Shown here: positions 11,661 through 25,075 of the stretch, piece by piece
Position numbering within the stretch: the stretch's first letter is position 1
Layout: each line of letters begins with the position of its first letter
Origin: Numida meleagris
Taxonomy: Eukaryota > Chordata > Aves > Galliformes > Numididae
Length of the DNA: 64,000 nucleotides
Assembly: GCF_002078875.1 (NCBI RefSeq)
Contig: NC_034412.1
Span: 27,068,312-27,132,311 of the forward strand
Direction of reading: 5' to 3'
Notes under the pieces: model-generated
The model's input: only the letters and a program-made list of their open reading frames with translations
Databases searched by the model: none
What the model was told of the DNA's origin: nothing
Position numbers and translations under genes: made by a program

Positions 11661-13543
11661 TCAAAAAAGTAGTGATTTCTAACGCATCAATCTATAGCTT
11701 TCCTCACTGTTGACCAAGTCTGTTCTCACACTGAAAAGGAAAAAAATAATTATACTGGTTTGACTTGACTTCTTCCTCAAAAATTCACACTGGCCATTTC
11801 TATGCACCTTGTTACTCTAACCAATCCAACTCCATTCTTTTAGAATGGATTCAGCAGTTAAACTCATGCTTTGCTTATGGCACCTTTTTTAATCCAAGTG
11901 ACTTCACAGGAAATGCAGTCATATTTAAGAGCTCGTTCTATGAGGCATTTATGTGTGGAAGCTGAAAATGGATATGTTACATTAATTATTCCGTCATTTT
12001 CAAGGCTTAGGGGGGACGTAAACAATTAGCACAGGTGTCCCTTTTCATACTTTCAGCGTAAGCATGTACTATATTCTTTGCTTTACTACATTGTTTTTCA
12101 TAGATATAAACACAAAAGATTTTTTATAAAAAAAAAGAGAGCAAGACAAGAGAGACAGAAGTGATTCAAAACTATATCCAACTGAATTCCTCTCATGGAA
12201 ACAGCTTTCACTGACACATCTCTAGCCTGTTACTTGGCAACCTTGACACATTAGGCATTAGATGTCATCTGTGTCCTCTTTTCAACCTAAAAAAAATAGA
12301 AAGAGAAAAGAAAAGAAAACACAGAAAAAGGAGAAACTTTAGAAAGGTTAGATCAAAGTTGGACTTTGTCTTTCCAGTGCAGTAAAACATATTCTTTTCA
12401 GACAGCTCATACTGTCAAAGTCTATGCTAATAACAGTTACTCAAAAGAGCAACATACCTCTAACATCAAGTCCATAAACAGAGAGCTATGAGCATCTATA
12501 CCCAATACACTTTTATAATTCATGCTGTTATTCATGTCCAGTAAGTTGTTTTTATTGTTGTCTTTTTTGTGTGTTGTTTTTTATTTTTTTCCTTTGGAAG
12601 GGCAAAATAATCTCCAAAGACCATCTTTATAATATTGGTATGAAGAACAGACCATATATTCAAATTTAAAGAAGCATCATAACAGTTAAGAGGCAAGGTT
12701 ATACCTTTTATGCAATAAGACTGAATTCTTAATGAGGATAATGAGAATTTTCTGTGTACACAAGGGCCAGAAGGGTACTGAAATGTTCTATTCATGTAAT
12801 TGTACAAATATGTGGTGATTGTATCTTTGATCTGCCCCAAAGATGGGACAGTGGTTTTGAAGTGAAATATGCGTCACTGTGAAAGATGTGAGAGATTCAG
12901 TCTCTAAAATGTAAGAGAGTGTAAAAACCTTGCTATGAATCTAACCACAACATAAAGCACATCTGATTGTAGAAGACATCTGAAGAGAAGCAGATCATTT
13001 GGCTCTAGTTTAAAATAAAAGATTTGCTTATTACACTCAGAAACAAACTATATTATGGAAACATCTTGCTTTGATTTACTGTGAACCCTTTATTTTTGTT
13101 ATAGCTTCAGGTTTCAACATAAAATATGTCACATGTCCACTTGCTCAGCTTTGTCACTATAAGTTTATACACATATATACACACCATCTTCTTTTCCTTA
13201 TGATCCTACCTTTGCTAACTTTCAGTAAAAGCAGATGGACTATGCTTTGCAGAATACACACAGGACAGAGCCTTTAATTCAACCTCAGTTATACTGTTTG
13301 AACAGTTGGTAGGTAGAATTGTTATCACCTTCCCTGGTGATTCAAATAACTGATTTACCATTTGAAAATACTTAAGGGCTTTTAACACATGCTGAAGCTC
13401 TCACTATATTGCAGAGCAATTTACAACTGCTTCTTTTCATCCAAAGGATCTCAGATTTTTTTTTTTTTATTTTTTTTTTTTCCGACACTAGAGTCATTTA
13501 GGAAACCTTTTGTTCAGCTTTGAGGATCTGGATTAGAGTTGAT
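11661..13543. other. Unique-looking DNA, no gene seen
   Basis: No gene recognised. A purine-rich stretch lies at about 12290-12340 (AAAGA/GAAAA units) and an interrupted poly(T) tract at 13456-13482. Confidence 0.55.
13456..13482. repeat. Interrupted poly(T) tract
   Basis: A 27-nt T-run with one A interruption. It lies 62 bp upstream of the CR1 3' end that starts near 13544 and does not belong to it. Confidence 0.85.
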
Positions 13544-13714
13544 AGAGCACTAGAAGAGGCTGCCCAGATAGGTTGTGAAACCTCCTTCTCTGGAGATATT
13601 GAAAACCTGCCCGGACACTTTCTTGTGCAACCTACTCTAGGGAACCTGCTTTAGCAGTAGAGGCGGACTAGGTGATCTCCAGAGATCCCTTCCAAACACT
13701 ATGATTCTGTGATT
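13544..13714 (+). mobile_element. CR1 3' end, 5'-truncated, plus strand
   Basis: A roughly 170-bp CR1 tail. It begins with the coding segment that reads AGCACTAGAAGAGGCTGCCC, continues through the CR1-typical CCTTCTCTGGAGATATTGAA and GGACTAGGTGATCTCCAGAG strings, and ends in ATTCTGTGATT at 13704-13714. Such extreme 5' truncation is the normal outcome of CR1 insertion. The subfamily differs from the element at 1-2492, whose last octamer is ATTCTATG. Confidence 0.92.
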
Positions 13715-14109
13715 TAATCATTTGTTTACATTTTATTTCCCTTATCAAGATTTTAATATGTACACTGCCTGTGCCTAGAGAAGGATGAGGTTTTCATTTC
13801 CAAATAGTTTAATTTAGAGCTCAGATGCTGTCTTAAATCCTGGTCAGATTAAGTGTAATGTGGGGAAGGTGCTAGTGACTAAGAAACACAAATAACCCCA
13901 GAGGGACTAAAGCGGCACAGAGAGAGCACAATTACTACCGTTTTCCTTACTACCTCACTGGCACGGCTGCTCTATCTGTTGTAGCTCTAAGATTCCCACT
14001 GAGATTTCTGTCAGTTTTATGAAAATCCCTGGATCTCATAAGTGAATTGTGAAATGGCAGCTGGTCTGGAGATGGGAGGTACGACTGCAAAAGGGAATGT
14101 ACTAAAAGG
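13715..14109. other. Spacer before the pogo-like transposase fossil
   Basis: About 400 bp with no recognisable coding sequence. It may contain the 5' terminal region of the pogo-like transposon, but I could not pair an inverted repeat here with one downstream of 15170. Confidence 0.4.
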
Positions 14110-15170
14110 TTTGATGCAAAATTTTCAACTCATGGTGGTACTATGTTCAGAAATGATTAAGAAGAGGAAGATTTAGAAGAAATATAACACACAGAAGAAA
14201 ATGTGAGGATATTGAAGCACTCAAATTAGAAGCATTTATGCACTAAATTGGTGCACAGTTGAACCCAGAAGAGGAAACTGCCATGGAGCAGGAGAACAAA
14301 ATGCGTAATTACTGCACACGTATAGAAGATGCAGAAATCCCAAAACATTGAAATGACTAAATAGAAGCTCAAGAAACAGCACAAATACAAAATATTTCAC
14401 AGCAAGAATTCAAGACCAGTAGGAGCTTCTGTGTCCAAATGATACATCCTATTTTTTTTTGCCTATGGCAAAGAACTTCACTTTGCTAGAACTTCTCTCT
14501 ACTGATTATCTGTTCTGCCAAACAAGACAGCTGCTTTGCCTTGTCTTGCTCCACTGAGACATTGAAAAAGTATGTCCAAAATTTACCACCATAAAATTTC
14601 TGGTAGATGAAAAAATGCATGGTACAGGAATGCTGGCAATGTTAACAGATGGTATAATATTGGCACCATATCTGATACTGAAGCATAAAGAAATACTGAA
14701 GGAATAGCTGCCTACTGAAATAATTGTGAGGTGCCAAAATGGATGATGGATGTTTACAGACCTAATGAAGGACTGGCTGATCATTTGGATCAGGAGACAA
14801 GGTGCGTGGTTAAAAAAAAAAAAAAAAAGCTTGTCTTAGATGCATTCAAAGGTCATCTAACTCCATCTATGAAGAATACTGCCAAGGAAATGAATATTGA
14901 TCTTGTGGTTATATCAAGTGGAATGAGATCAAAATGACAGCTCTTTATGTAGCAACGAATGTGCCCTTTAAAGACCATCTGAAGTCTTCATACTCAGAAT
15001 AACTATTGGCAGAAATTATGCTCTGGCTACTCAAGGAAAAACATGGAATAGTGCAAAACTCTCATTATATTAAGAGAACACTGATCAGACAAATCCAGAA
15101 TTTGTAGCTAAGATTTCAAGAAATACTGTATTTCAGATTCACGGATGGAACGGAAGATGATATGAGTACA
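14110..15170 (+). pseudogene. Pogo/Tigger-type DNA transposase fossil (DDE, Brinker/CENP-B-like HTH class)
   Basis: Several blocks in the right order match pogo-superfamily transposases, but in different frames and with stops. At 14110-14155: FDAKF then LMVVLCSE, as in the N-terminal Brinker-type DNA-binding helix. At about 14350-14440: an EFKTSRSFCVQM block as in the second HTH. At 14600-14760: GTGMLAMLTDGIILAPYLI, then LPTEIIVRCQ, from the catalytic core before the second Asp. At 14830-14925: KLVLDAFKGHLTPSMKN followed by MNIDLVVISSGM, which carries the second DDE Asp (codon 14839-14841). At about 14970: a PFKDHLK segment. At 15144-15164: DGTEDDM, a C-terminal landmark of this family. The region of the third catalytic Asp (LQPLD) is frameshifted and lost. 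In life such enzymes cut and paste transposons at TA sites; POGK, JRK and TIGD proteins are domesticated relatives. This copy is clearly dead and old. Confidence 0.85.
14812..14828. repeat. A17 homopolymer inside the transposase fossil
   Basis: A run of 17 A falls where family members encode a Lys-rich LLKK segment just before the second catalytic Asp. Expansion of that Lys codon run is the simplest explanation and shifts the frame. Confidence 0.9.
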
Positions 15171-17518
15171 AAGAAGAACCTAGGAATGATGAAAACACTA
15201 AATAAATTAAAGATGGTGAAGATAATGAGAGAAATGTTGGACTGCAAAGTAAAAAGCAATAGTAGTAAAATATATTAGAAAAATGTAGATTAACTTTAGG
15301 CAAATTGCAAATGAAAATATTTTTATGTCAGTTCTAGGAATTCAGTGAGAACCTTTCTGTGTACAAAATTAATTTAATGGTCATCTTCAATTAATTACTC
15401 TCTTCCTTAAGTTAAAGAGGCTAGTAGGGTAGGTTTAGTATTTAGTCTTGCAAGGACCACAGTACTTCCTCTGAATGCTGGTAGTTATTTACACACTATA
15501 CTTACATTAATTCTGTGGCAGGGGACTAAAAAGTCAATAAATCCTATATTAATCTGGATAGTTTTGATTTAGTTTTTTTTTTTTTATGGCCTAATATTTT
15601 GTTTAGAATGAGTGGAAAAATATGTCACCCTTACAAATGTTGCTTCCAACTATGACTCTAAACAGTTTAAGTATGAATCAGAGAAATAATTTTTAAATAT
15701 CTAGCCTGAGATAAAACTTGTTTTGTCCAGGTGGATGACAGCTATGATATTCTTTGCCCGCTCCTTTTATTTTAACAAAAGCTTTCACAGAAGATAATCA
15801 AAGTAATCCTTATTCTACCAAGGCATACCTTCTGTTGAAGTTTTATACAAACATAATAGAGTTAACTACAATATCTATATAACTCTTGGTGAAATCTATT
15901 TCAGTTAATATTAAATAGATTAGTTACTATGCAGTGCAATTAATACAACACTTCCATAAAACTGATTAAATGAGGGAAGATGGAGGATTCAAACTATTGA
16001 GGTATATAGGCTTCAGTAAAAAGCTTTGGCATTATCAGTCACTAAAAATTAATCATCACATACTAATTAGGGCAAAGTATGGAAATTCAAATGAAAAGCT
16101 GTTCAGAATACTATTCAGCTGAAACACTCATCATCGATATCCTTACTCCGTCCTTCTCCACTCAAAAAAAAGTTTATTGCAAAGAGAATGAGATGATCAG
16201 AAGTTGAATGAGCACCCTGGAAAAAGAGAACGTAGAGATATTATGAAAGTGATCCTCAAAAAAAAGAAGAGATTTCTGGCATGAAGATAGTGGATTGAGA
16301 TAAAATCCTTGCATCTCTGCCAAGGTGACACTTAACAAGATTCAGAAAGACTCATTAAACTGCCAGTCACTAGGAGCCCGGTTCTAAACGTGAAAAAGAT
16401 TCCTGTCATTGCAACAGATTTTTGTTAAAATATGTTCTGGATTTAAGAAGTTAAGAGGAACTTAGGGACAAACTTCAGAAAAACGTGATTGGGTCAAACA
16501 GTATGAGTTGCTAAACAGACCTACCATACCACACTCAGAAATTCTTTCATTTGGCAGTAGTTTGAGGTTTAGATGTTACTGCAGGTAAATATATTTGCCT
16601 TGTTCCTAGTCTTACTTAGACATCTGCTTAGCTTCATTGTTTGAGAAAGAGTGCTGGTTTAGACTGACTCTCAGTCGGGACCAGTGAAGCCACTCTCATA
16701 ATCTTTCACCAGATCAAAGCCTACAAAACCCAGTACCATTGATGGTCTATGGATAGTGTGGATCACGTCCTGCACTGCAAAAAGATGCATCCATCCTTCA
16801 GTGGATGGACCTCTTTAAGTCTGTGCTCATTTATGCTCCTAAGTATTTTCATCAAACTGTTTATTAAACAGGGCTACTGGTCTTAATCTGGACTAAGCGG
16901 TCTACATAGATTCCTTACTGTTTGAAAGGGACTACGCAACTGCCATAGATTGCTGCTGAAATGTGAAATATTATCCTTGGGGAATCACAAACATGATTGC
17001 TTTGGTTATATTTGCCATCACCTAATTACTATGCTGCTCTACATTCTTAAATTATTCCAGGAAGCACCCAGATTTACACTAATTGTTGTTGTACCTGACA
17101 ACATGCAACAGGTGACAGCTGGAGGCTAGACTTTGACTGCTGAAAGAAAGACAAGGCAACTGTTTTGGCAAAGGAGTGGTCTGCCAGGTTGTGAAAGTGT
17201 TCAGGCTTCCACAAACCCAACGGCAAACTCTTTCAGCAGGCACTACCTAGCACGAACACACAAAATTTTCTTTTCTGTTCTTTTCCATCCTTCCTGCCTA
17301 GCCCCACCAATCCATGAAAGTACACAGACAGCTAAAACATCTGTCAGATAAACCCTATGATTAGTTTCATACTTAAAGATGCACTGAAGTGCTTTTCTGG
17401 ACCAGGGCCAGATGCTTGGCATCATTCAGGATCAAGTTCATATTTATAACTGCTTTGTAAGTGAAGAAAATCATAAAATTGAATGGTTTCATCCCCATAA
17501 AAAAAATTAAAAAAAAAT

Positions 17519-17537
17519 AAATATATATATATATATA
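17519..17537. repeat. (AT)n microsatellite
   Basis: About nine AT units directly following an A-rich stretch. Confidence 0.9.
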
Positions 17538-18797
17538 AAACAGTCAGTGAAAAGTAACTGCATGTTAGCACTGAGAGAATACATTTTCCTTTGTTAATTA
17601 AGCAAAAATTTCATCTGGGTGGGGCATTTCCTGGCAGCTTATGCTCAGATGAGAGTCATGACTTTTAAGTACCACTTAAATCTAGGGCATCTTATTGAGC
17701 AAACAGGTGGAGCTCATCCACTTTAAATGTATGCAAACAGCTTTCTTTATAGTAGATGAGAGAATTATTTTTCTGATTGATTAGTTCCTTCTCATTCCAA
17801 GCAGACTGTGGTCAACTAGTGCAGATTTTCTGCATGAAATCTAACACTGTTTACACAGAGAACCATTTCTAAGCGCACCCTTACTGTTTTAAAATCTGTA
17901 CTAATGAGAAAGAAAAATAACCAAGCATATTTCTTTTATAACTTGTAGAAACAGAATTTATTAATTGAGATGTGACTGAAAAGGCAAAGAAACTATTTAA
18001 GTCTGACAGGAATCACTGGCAGCCATTTCTAGTCTGACAATCTATATGATATAAACATTAGTTACGAACCAGCTATTAAAGTGTACTAAATCAGTTACCA
18101 AGTGACACTCTATGTTCTGGAAAACAACTCAGTGCTTTAAATTTTACATACGGAGAAAGGGAGAATGCATTTGTGAAATGTATTCAGTTTTATTCTAATA
18201 ATAAGTGGTTAGCAATTAAGAAAAACTTTCCCTCCTCTGAAACAGCTGCCAACACAAAAAGTATCTCATATAAACAGCTTTCGGAGGCAACATACTAGCT
18301 CATTTCATTTTCCAAAGGTTTAGATGTAGTGGTAGGAGTTGATATGTAAATTATTTTACCTATTTGAGGCAAGTCTAGAAAGTACTTCGGACCTAAGGAT
18401 GTAGCTATACACTGGATACATGCCTTCATCCTTTTAGTTTACACTTCTGATTTTCAGTCATCAAAGTCCGTGATTCCATGGTCAATGTGAACATGTGAAA
18501 AGTGTAAGTTGACCTTTGCCTGTGTTAGTGCTGTCCCTCTTTTTGAAATGTATCACTTTACTCATGACACTTGAACCTGTGAATTTTACAATGCAAACTC
18601 ACACACTAGCCTACAAAGGACTGCATTTAATGTTCTTTTCTCTGACTAATGTAAGAGAAGCTTGCAAAAATATTAATCACTTTTTTTCTTCTGCAAGAAT
18701 ATATACATATTAGCTACGTCCAGCATTTCTTCAAGAATTGTATTGCTTGTTCATACCACACAAAGTATTAAATGGATGCTATTTTTTGAAAGGATTG

Positions 18798-18837
18798 TAA
18801 TATCCAATTTATGATTGGATTTATAATATCCAATTTA
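18798..18837. repeat. Short tandem duplication with internal inverted repeat
   Basis: The 15-mer TAATATCCAATTTAT occurs at 18798-18812 and again at 18823-18837. Between the copies ATTGGAT is the reverse complement of the ATCCAAT inside the repeat, so the unit can also fold back. Confidence 0.7.
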
Positions 18838-20835
18838 TCAATAATATAAATAATGCTTATGCATTAAAAGATAGTTGCTCTTCTTAGGTTGGGTTGTCTT
18901 TTATTTTCACTTACACAAATTGTAAAGAATTAATGGAAAATTGAGACCTTTCAGGTAGAAGAAGATGTGAATGCAGATTCCTGTAGTAGCCACATTAATG
19001 CAGTGAAATAGAGATCACCACTTCTGCTGTATATTAGTTGGGAAATGACCTGTGCTCTGAAAACTTGTGCATATACCTTAAGCTTGAATGCTTAAGTCTA
19101 TACTGTGTTTGATTTAAAGATAATGTTAAATATAAGGGATGAGATGAGCAATTATGTAAACCACAGACAAAAGGGAAGGACTAAAGGTAGGCTAGTGGTT
19201 CAAAGCAAGCCAGTATATGGTAGGAAATTAATATACCACAGTATAGAGAGCCAAAAGCAAGAGCATGTTTAGAGGCCAGACAGATGGCCAGCTAAATGGG
19301 GAGTTGCAACATAGAGAAGGGTCTTGGAAGAGGATCAAGAAGGAAGCAGAGGGAAGCAATGTGGTTCTGAATATAGAGGGAGGACAGGTCACATGGAGAG
19401 CAAATGTCAGGGGAAGAGAGTATCAGTGAGGATCTCAGTGAAAGAACAGTTCTCCCTGAGGTCTGTATCATTCAAAGAGTCCTTGCCAAGACACCAGCTT
19501 GGGATGCTTTTGCAGTAACAGTATCTTTACATATGTAACATAAACAAACAAACAAAAAGGATGTTGAATTCTATTTTTTAGTAACAAGTGGGTAGACGGA
19601 ATATTACATAATAGAGTCTGAAAAATATTCTAATTAACATCTACTTAGAATGTAACCATGCTTCACAACTGTGTATGAGGAAACACAATATCAGAATTAG
19701 AGTTAGTGTGATCACGGTGATAGTCTTGAGTTACCAGAGGAAAACATACGCTTATTTACACAGTACCATATCTTTGTGATGAGCTTTAAAATTACCTTTC
19801 TCATCTCTCTTCCTTCCCTAAAGATTGAATTAAATATTTTTTGTCATGTGTTTTAATAGGATTTGTTTCTCAGTCACGCCTTTATCATTAGAGCCCATAT
19901 TTGAAGGTGACTATGACAGTTTTCAATGATGAAGGATAGGAAGAGATAGTGAGGATCAATGACAAAAACATTGTTTTTCCAAAGAAAGAAACACGTAAAA
20001 ACACCTGGACATTAATTTTTTTAGAAAAAGAAAACTGAGATCTTTGAAAATATTTGAACAATGTAAAGCTTGAAAATCTGATTTGCATTTTTCATTTTAT
20101 AGTGTCTTGAGACTTTCAAAACTATTACTACTCTCTAGGGCATAGATTCATCCTCCAAAAAAATTCAGCATGATGAAAGCTAGCTATTATTGAAGGCCAG
20201 AAATAGTATTTTAAATAGTCAAACTGAGAGATATTTTAATACCATATCTGAAGAACAGTTTAAGCAGAATGTAATAGGGATAGAGATGTTCCTTTACTGT
20301 TGAATTTGAAGAAATTGAAGAAAATACCTTTTGGTGTTTAAAAGCTAGGCTATTCAAAATAATGTCCCTTTCAAAAAGAAAAGCTGAATTGTTTTATGAT
20401 CCCACAGTGGGCTAAGCAAGAGATAAAGCAGATCTTTCTATACTTAGAAGGAGATAGCAAAAATAGAAAAAAATAACTTTGAGTAGAAAAGTATGGTGGA
20501 AATATGGGACAGAAAATTTCAGTTGTGGAAAATATGTTTTGCCTCAAAGTAGAGTCTTATACATCTTGCTTCTTTTAGAGGACTTGACCCAAGACTTTAG
20601 CTTATGTTTGGTAAAAATTAAATGTCTCATCTAAGACCCTGTTTCCCTGCAACACAGGAGAATAATGAGGCTCTGGAAAACATAACACCACTATGAGGTA
20701 AAATCTGCTTTCAGACAGAAAACCTACCACCTCAGTCCTTCCTCAAGGAAGGTGCTACAAGTTTTTACAACTTCTGTCATGTTACTCAATCGAACCTAGA
20801 ATAAGCAGTGTTCAAATTGTCTTAGGTTTCCACCA

Positions 20836-21142
20836 TGTACTGCTTTTTTTGCTGGGACAGAGTTAATTTTCTGCATAGCATCTTGTATGACGCTTTTTGC
20901 ATCATGTTTTGAATTTGGATTTTGCATCTGTCTAAGTACCCTCTGGTATCCTCAAAAACCTTTGGTATCCTCAAAATGGCTGAACTGCCTGCTGATGGGA
21001 AGCACGGAATGAATTCCTTGTTTTGATTTCCTTCTGCACACAGCTTTTGCTTTATCTATTAAACTCTCCCCATACTTTTCCCCATCGCTCTGTGGGGGAG
21101 TGAGTGTCTGCTCCCTTTATTTGAATGATTAATTTTATCACA
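20836..21142 (+). mobile_element. Degraded solo LTR of an avian endogenous retrovirus, U3 mostly deleted
   Basis: The block begins TGTACTGC and a T-run, then GCTGGGACAGAGTTAATTTT, a hallmark of the 5' end of a common bird ERV LTR. It then skips most of U3 and resumes at ATGGCTGAACTGCC, with GGAATGAATTCCTTGTTTTG, TATCTATTAAACT and GGGGGAGTGAGTG, which belong to the 3' third of the same LTR. ATTAAA at 21058-21063 is the likely poly(A) signal. The 3' end near TATCACA is approximate and no target-site duplication is clear. No internal retroviral sequence adjoins it. Length is about 307 bp, which I judge to be roughly half the intact LTR. Confidence 0.75.
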
Positions 21143-24100
21143 TCCTGTTTATAGAGAGGATATGTGCTGTCCTCATCAACTGTGACATGCAAAGCAAAGG
21201 CAGCAGAGCTGCAGCACAGAGAAATGCTTCATTCAGACTCATCCCTGCATCTGCATGACATCACTCTGCAGCTTGCGTCATCCATGTGTATGTGTCACAG
21301 AGCAACACTGTTTTTAAATTTGGCTGAATATTTTATATTTAAGGGCTTTTCACCAAGAATAGCTGAGTTTCCTCTTCTGAACACTTCTGGTAATGGATCT
21401 TTTGAAGATTTTTAACTTGCTCTGTTTCATTAGTGGCAGCATAGCAGTCTTGAAATGGGGAACATTTAAGTTAACCGTGATCTTTTTTAATTTTGTAGTT
21501 TAAGGTTTAACTCTGTACCAGTTTTCAAGCATCTGATGTCTCTTAGTAATGCACTACTGTGTGATACTTTTCTCCTGAATTTATCCTTGCACTCATAGCT
21601 CCCTTTACAAGAGCATTAGGTACTTGCAAATGTACTTAACTTACATATTTGAGACGCTGTTCAGGAATTGCTTCTCTCTCCATTGAGCAGGCAAATAGCT
21701 TAATACAATATGCCTAACTTTTATATAGTTAAGATGGTTAACAATTTTTAAACACTTTTTCCCAAACATTGAAACTTTCCAAAGTTTCTTTTTCCTTTTC
21801 CAATCTTGTGTGCATTTTTTTCTGCCTCTCATAAAGATTCATTTCTCTGCAAGCTCTTATTGCTTCACTGTTCTTGATTATTTATTATCTTGAAAAGAGT
21901 TGAAGGGTTTTATTTCCTGCTTTTTTCCTGCTGCATATTTGGCAAATGCTACCTTTTGCTTTTGCAGCACTGCATTTAACATCTGTCTAAATAAATATAA
22001 CCAAGTACTACATGACAAAGAGCACTAAGATTTGTGAGAATGCTTTCTCTTCTAATAGTGTTACAGTGGAGTTGGATAGATATTGCTTTTAATGATAAAT
22101 TATTTTCAGAGAAGTTTTTATTGTCTCCTTTTCCTAGAACTTCCATCTGAACTTTACATATGGATAATTCTTAAAACAACCTGGCTCTTTCAATAATGGA
22201 AATCTGCTCTAAGATTGAAATGGTAATATTTGTTGAAGTATGAGTTAGGGACACATTCAAACCATACCAATATTAGCAACTGTATGTTGATTTATTGACA
22301 TTTTCATATAAAGTTTTTATTAATTATAACACTAGAGAATTTTAAGCAAATAAAGTAATTGCAAAAACATTTAGTTTCATTATTAAGTTTTCAAAAATCT
22401 TCAGATTCTGTTTATTTTTAGAATTATAACAACTATATACTTCAAAAATCATACTAAAAATTCAAAATATGTACAATAAAATTTAAAATCTATCAGAGCC
22501 AGAAAAAAGTCACTAGTCTTGACATCTCATTTCCAAGGCTCTGTAAGTAATTTCCTTTTGGTGCCTGATAATTGTCTGATCCATGATTCATTTTAGACTA
22601 CAGTAGAGGAGTTATGAAAATCAGAAGGTCTAGAAAAAGTAAATATTGTTTATCTTATCAATGGTCTATAACATTACCTATTTGTAATGTTGTTCAACTG
22701 TGGTATGTAAGAATGAAAATAGAATATTATTTCAATTATAAAGTAATTATTTTCCATGGAATTTCACCTAATATGCTTTCACTTGGAATAAATTTTGGAA
22801 GATTTCTGCAATAATAATTCAGAAATTACTATGTAAAGAAAGGTAACTTTTAATACTGCTGAGCAATTCTTAGTATTTCTCCGATTAACTGAATCATTGT
22901 GTTATGAGAAAGATATCTGGCATTCGATAGGATTTGGCCAGGAATACCTCACCCATTACAGAGAAGGGGAAAGGGTAAGACAGAAATAGAATGGTAGCTG
23001 AAGTGTCTGGCATTAATTCAGCTGAGACAGATTGATCCATGAGGAGGGGAAGCAGAGAGACACTCACAGGTCACACAGACACTGACTGTGAATAAAAAAC
23101 TGTGATGAAACACATGAGATCATGGGCTAAACAGGGAAAGCTCTGATATGAGATGCACTGACTTTAGATAGGGCAAAGAAAAGAGAAAATGACTTGGTGA
23201 GAAACAGGAAGCAGGCAGAAATGATTCTTGCTGAGAAAGGAATCGCATTCACAGAATCCTTGTTTGTAAGAACAAGGACCAACCTCTCCTCATAGGCTTC
23301 TTCACCCCCAGCATCAGTCCCCCATGAGAATCAGTGCCTGTAATCATGAAGAACTCTGGCAGGAAAACATTAGAAAGGAGAGGTTACCAAGATAGGATGG
23401 TGAGAAGGATGGAGAACCAATGGGGAATGGGCAGTCTGGAAGTCTGAAATGAGAAATCTGGAGAAACAAACATTACAGTATGTATTTGGAGAGATTTAAA
23501 TATGTATTACTTAAAATAAGAAAGAGTCCTACTGCAGTTGGCAGTTTGAAAAGCACTAAGCAAATAGGGGAAAAAAAGGGCAGACTGCTCTGTGCTAGAA
23601 GATTCACCACACATAAGCTAACTGCATAGAGTAGGAGTAGGAAGAGACTGTGGTGAAGCACAAGCGAGGATGGAGTGCAGGGCAGGAGAGCATGTTGTAT
23701 CTGATCAAAGTGCTCATCTGAGCTCATTGGTTTTGAAACACCGTAATGGGAGAACAAAAGCCATCAGAGAAAACAAGTGGACTGACTATATTTATGTATT
23801 TTCTTTTTAAAGACAGGCTTCAGTAACGCACAGTAAATTAGGAGTTGAAAAAAATAGAGAGGATGAAAAAAAGTAGAGTTCTATCTATATGCTTCCTGTG
23901 TCTGATTTTCTGTCAAAGCATATGCACGAAGGCCATCTCAAGGTTCATTGGCAAATTCCAGAGTTTCCTAGCTTTGAAACAATTTTCTGACAGTTATTCT
24001 AATTAAGTGTTACAGTGTTTTTAGATGAGAAGTGTTTTAAACAAATGTATTTCTCTAATACTAATATTACCCAGAATTGACTGTTTTGTGTTGAAATCTA

Positions 24101-25027
24101 GAAGAACATAATCTATCTGCTGGAGAGGTTGTAATTCAAAACATCAGTTGTACAAACAGCTCTTGTGGGATTTTTCTACTATAAAGGCTAGAACATAAGA
24201 TATATAGTTAAAGATCACATTTCTAACAGTCATGCACCAGACTATGCCTCCAATAGAGCTATTCAAAAAGCAACCTACAGTAACTTCAGAAACATCTGGG
24301 CCAGAGTAGTTCCTTGGGGAGCCATACAGATTTCTGGATACCCAGAAGAAGAAATGCCACTGACACTAGCTGGAAGTGCTTCAACTGAGTTATTTTGAAA
24401 CAACCCATTTGCAATCTCCACAGTAATGTAGACCAATATCAATATGATAAAATGCCGCTAGAATCAAGACTGGCTGACTCTGTCAACTGTGCAAACTAGG
24501 TTAGTTTCCTTGTGCCTGAGAAACAGCAGCTTCTTGAAGGGAGGAAGAATAAGTTTCACAAATGAATTTTTCTCACCTGTTAACAATATTTTTTCTAAAC
24601 AGTATTTGCTAAAAAGAAGAAAGAAGAAAACCACTACCACCCAAGCCCATTGTATCATCTCTGGTCAGAAAAAACAAATCAGTTTGTGATCCTACTCACT
24701 AGCTGAAATTAACTTCTGGAAAGACTTGATCTCAGGTAGATCTATAAGCCTTGAATCAGTCTGCAGTTCAGGCATCTCCAGCTACAGCCTGCGATTTTAA
24801 GCTCACATGCTTTTTCTTTTTTTTCCTTGTAAATCCAGAGAAATAGGTCATTGTTTTGACACTATCCTTGAGTAGTTTATATAGAAGAATAAGCTTAGTC
24901 TAGAACAATCTTTTCAGTAACAGATGAGAAAATGAACAAACACGCATATGCAAGTACCTAAAGCTCTTTTAAAGCAAGTTATGAAACCAAGGATAAATTT
25001 AGGAGAAATGAGTCACATCAGGTGGCT

Positions 25028-25075
25028 GCACGTGCATGCAGCTGTGGGAATCTATGTGCATGTGTGTGCATGCAT
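25028..25075. repeat. Alternating purine/pyrimidine stretch rich in GTGCATGC
   Basis: Strings such as GCACGTGCATGCAG and GCATGTGTGTGCATGCATGC give an interrupted alternating purine-pyrimidine tract, the sequence type that favours Z-DNA. No repeat family is evident. Confidence 0.6.

Larger units (their letters stand above)
15171..20835. other. Unique-looking DNA, no gene seen
   Basis: About 5.7 kb without recognisable gene or repeat family, apart from an (AT)n microsatellite at 17519-17537, a 7-bp-arm hairpin at 16790-16809 (TCCATCC/GGATGGA) and a short duplication at 18798-18837. A purine-rich, slightly GC-richer patch at 19140-19500 carries a 64-codon frame with no known domain. Confidence 0.55.

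Noticed and set aside
21164..21415. 83-codon plus-strand frame just after the LTR at 20836
   Set aside because: No domain and no similarity to retroviral proteins; the LTR stands alone, so it is not an internal ERV region.
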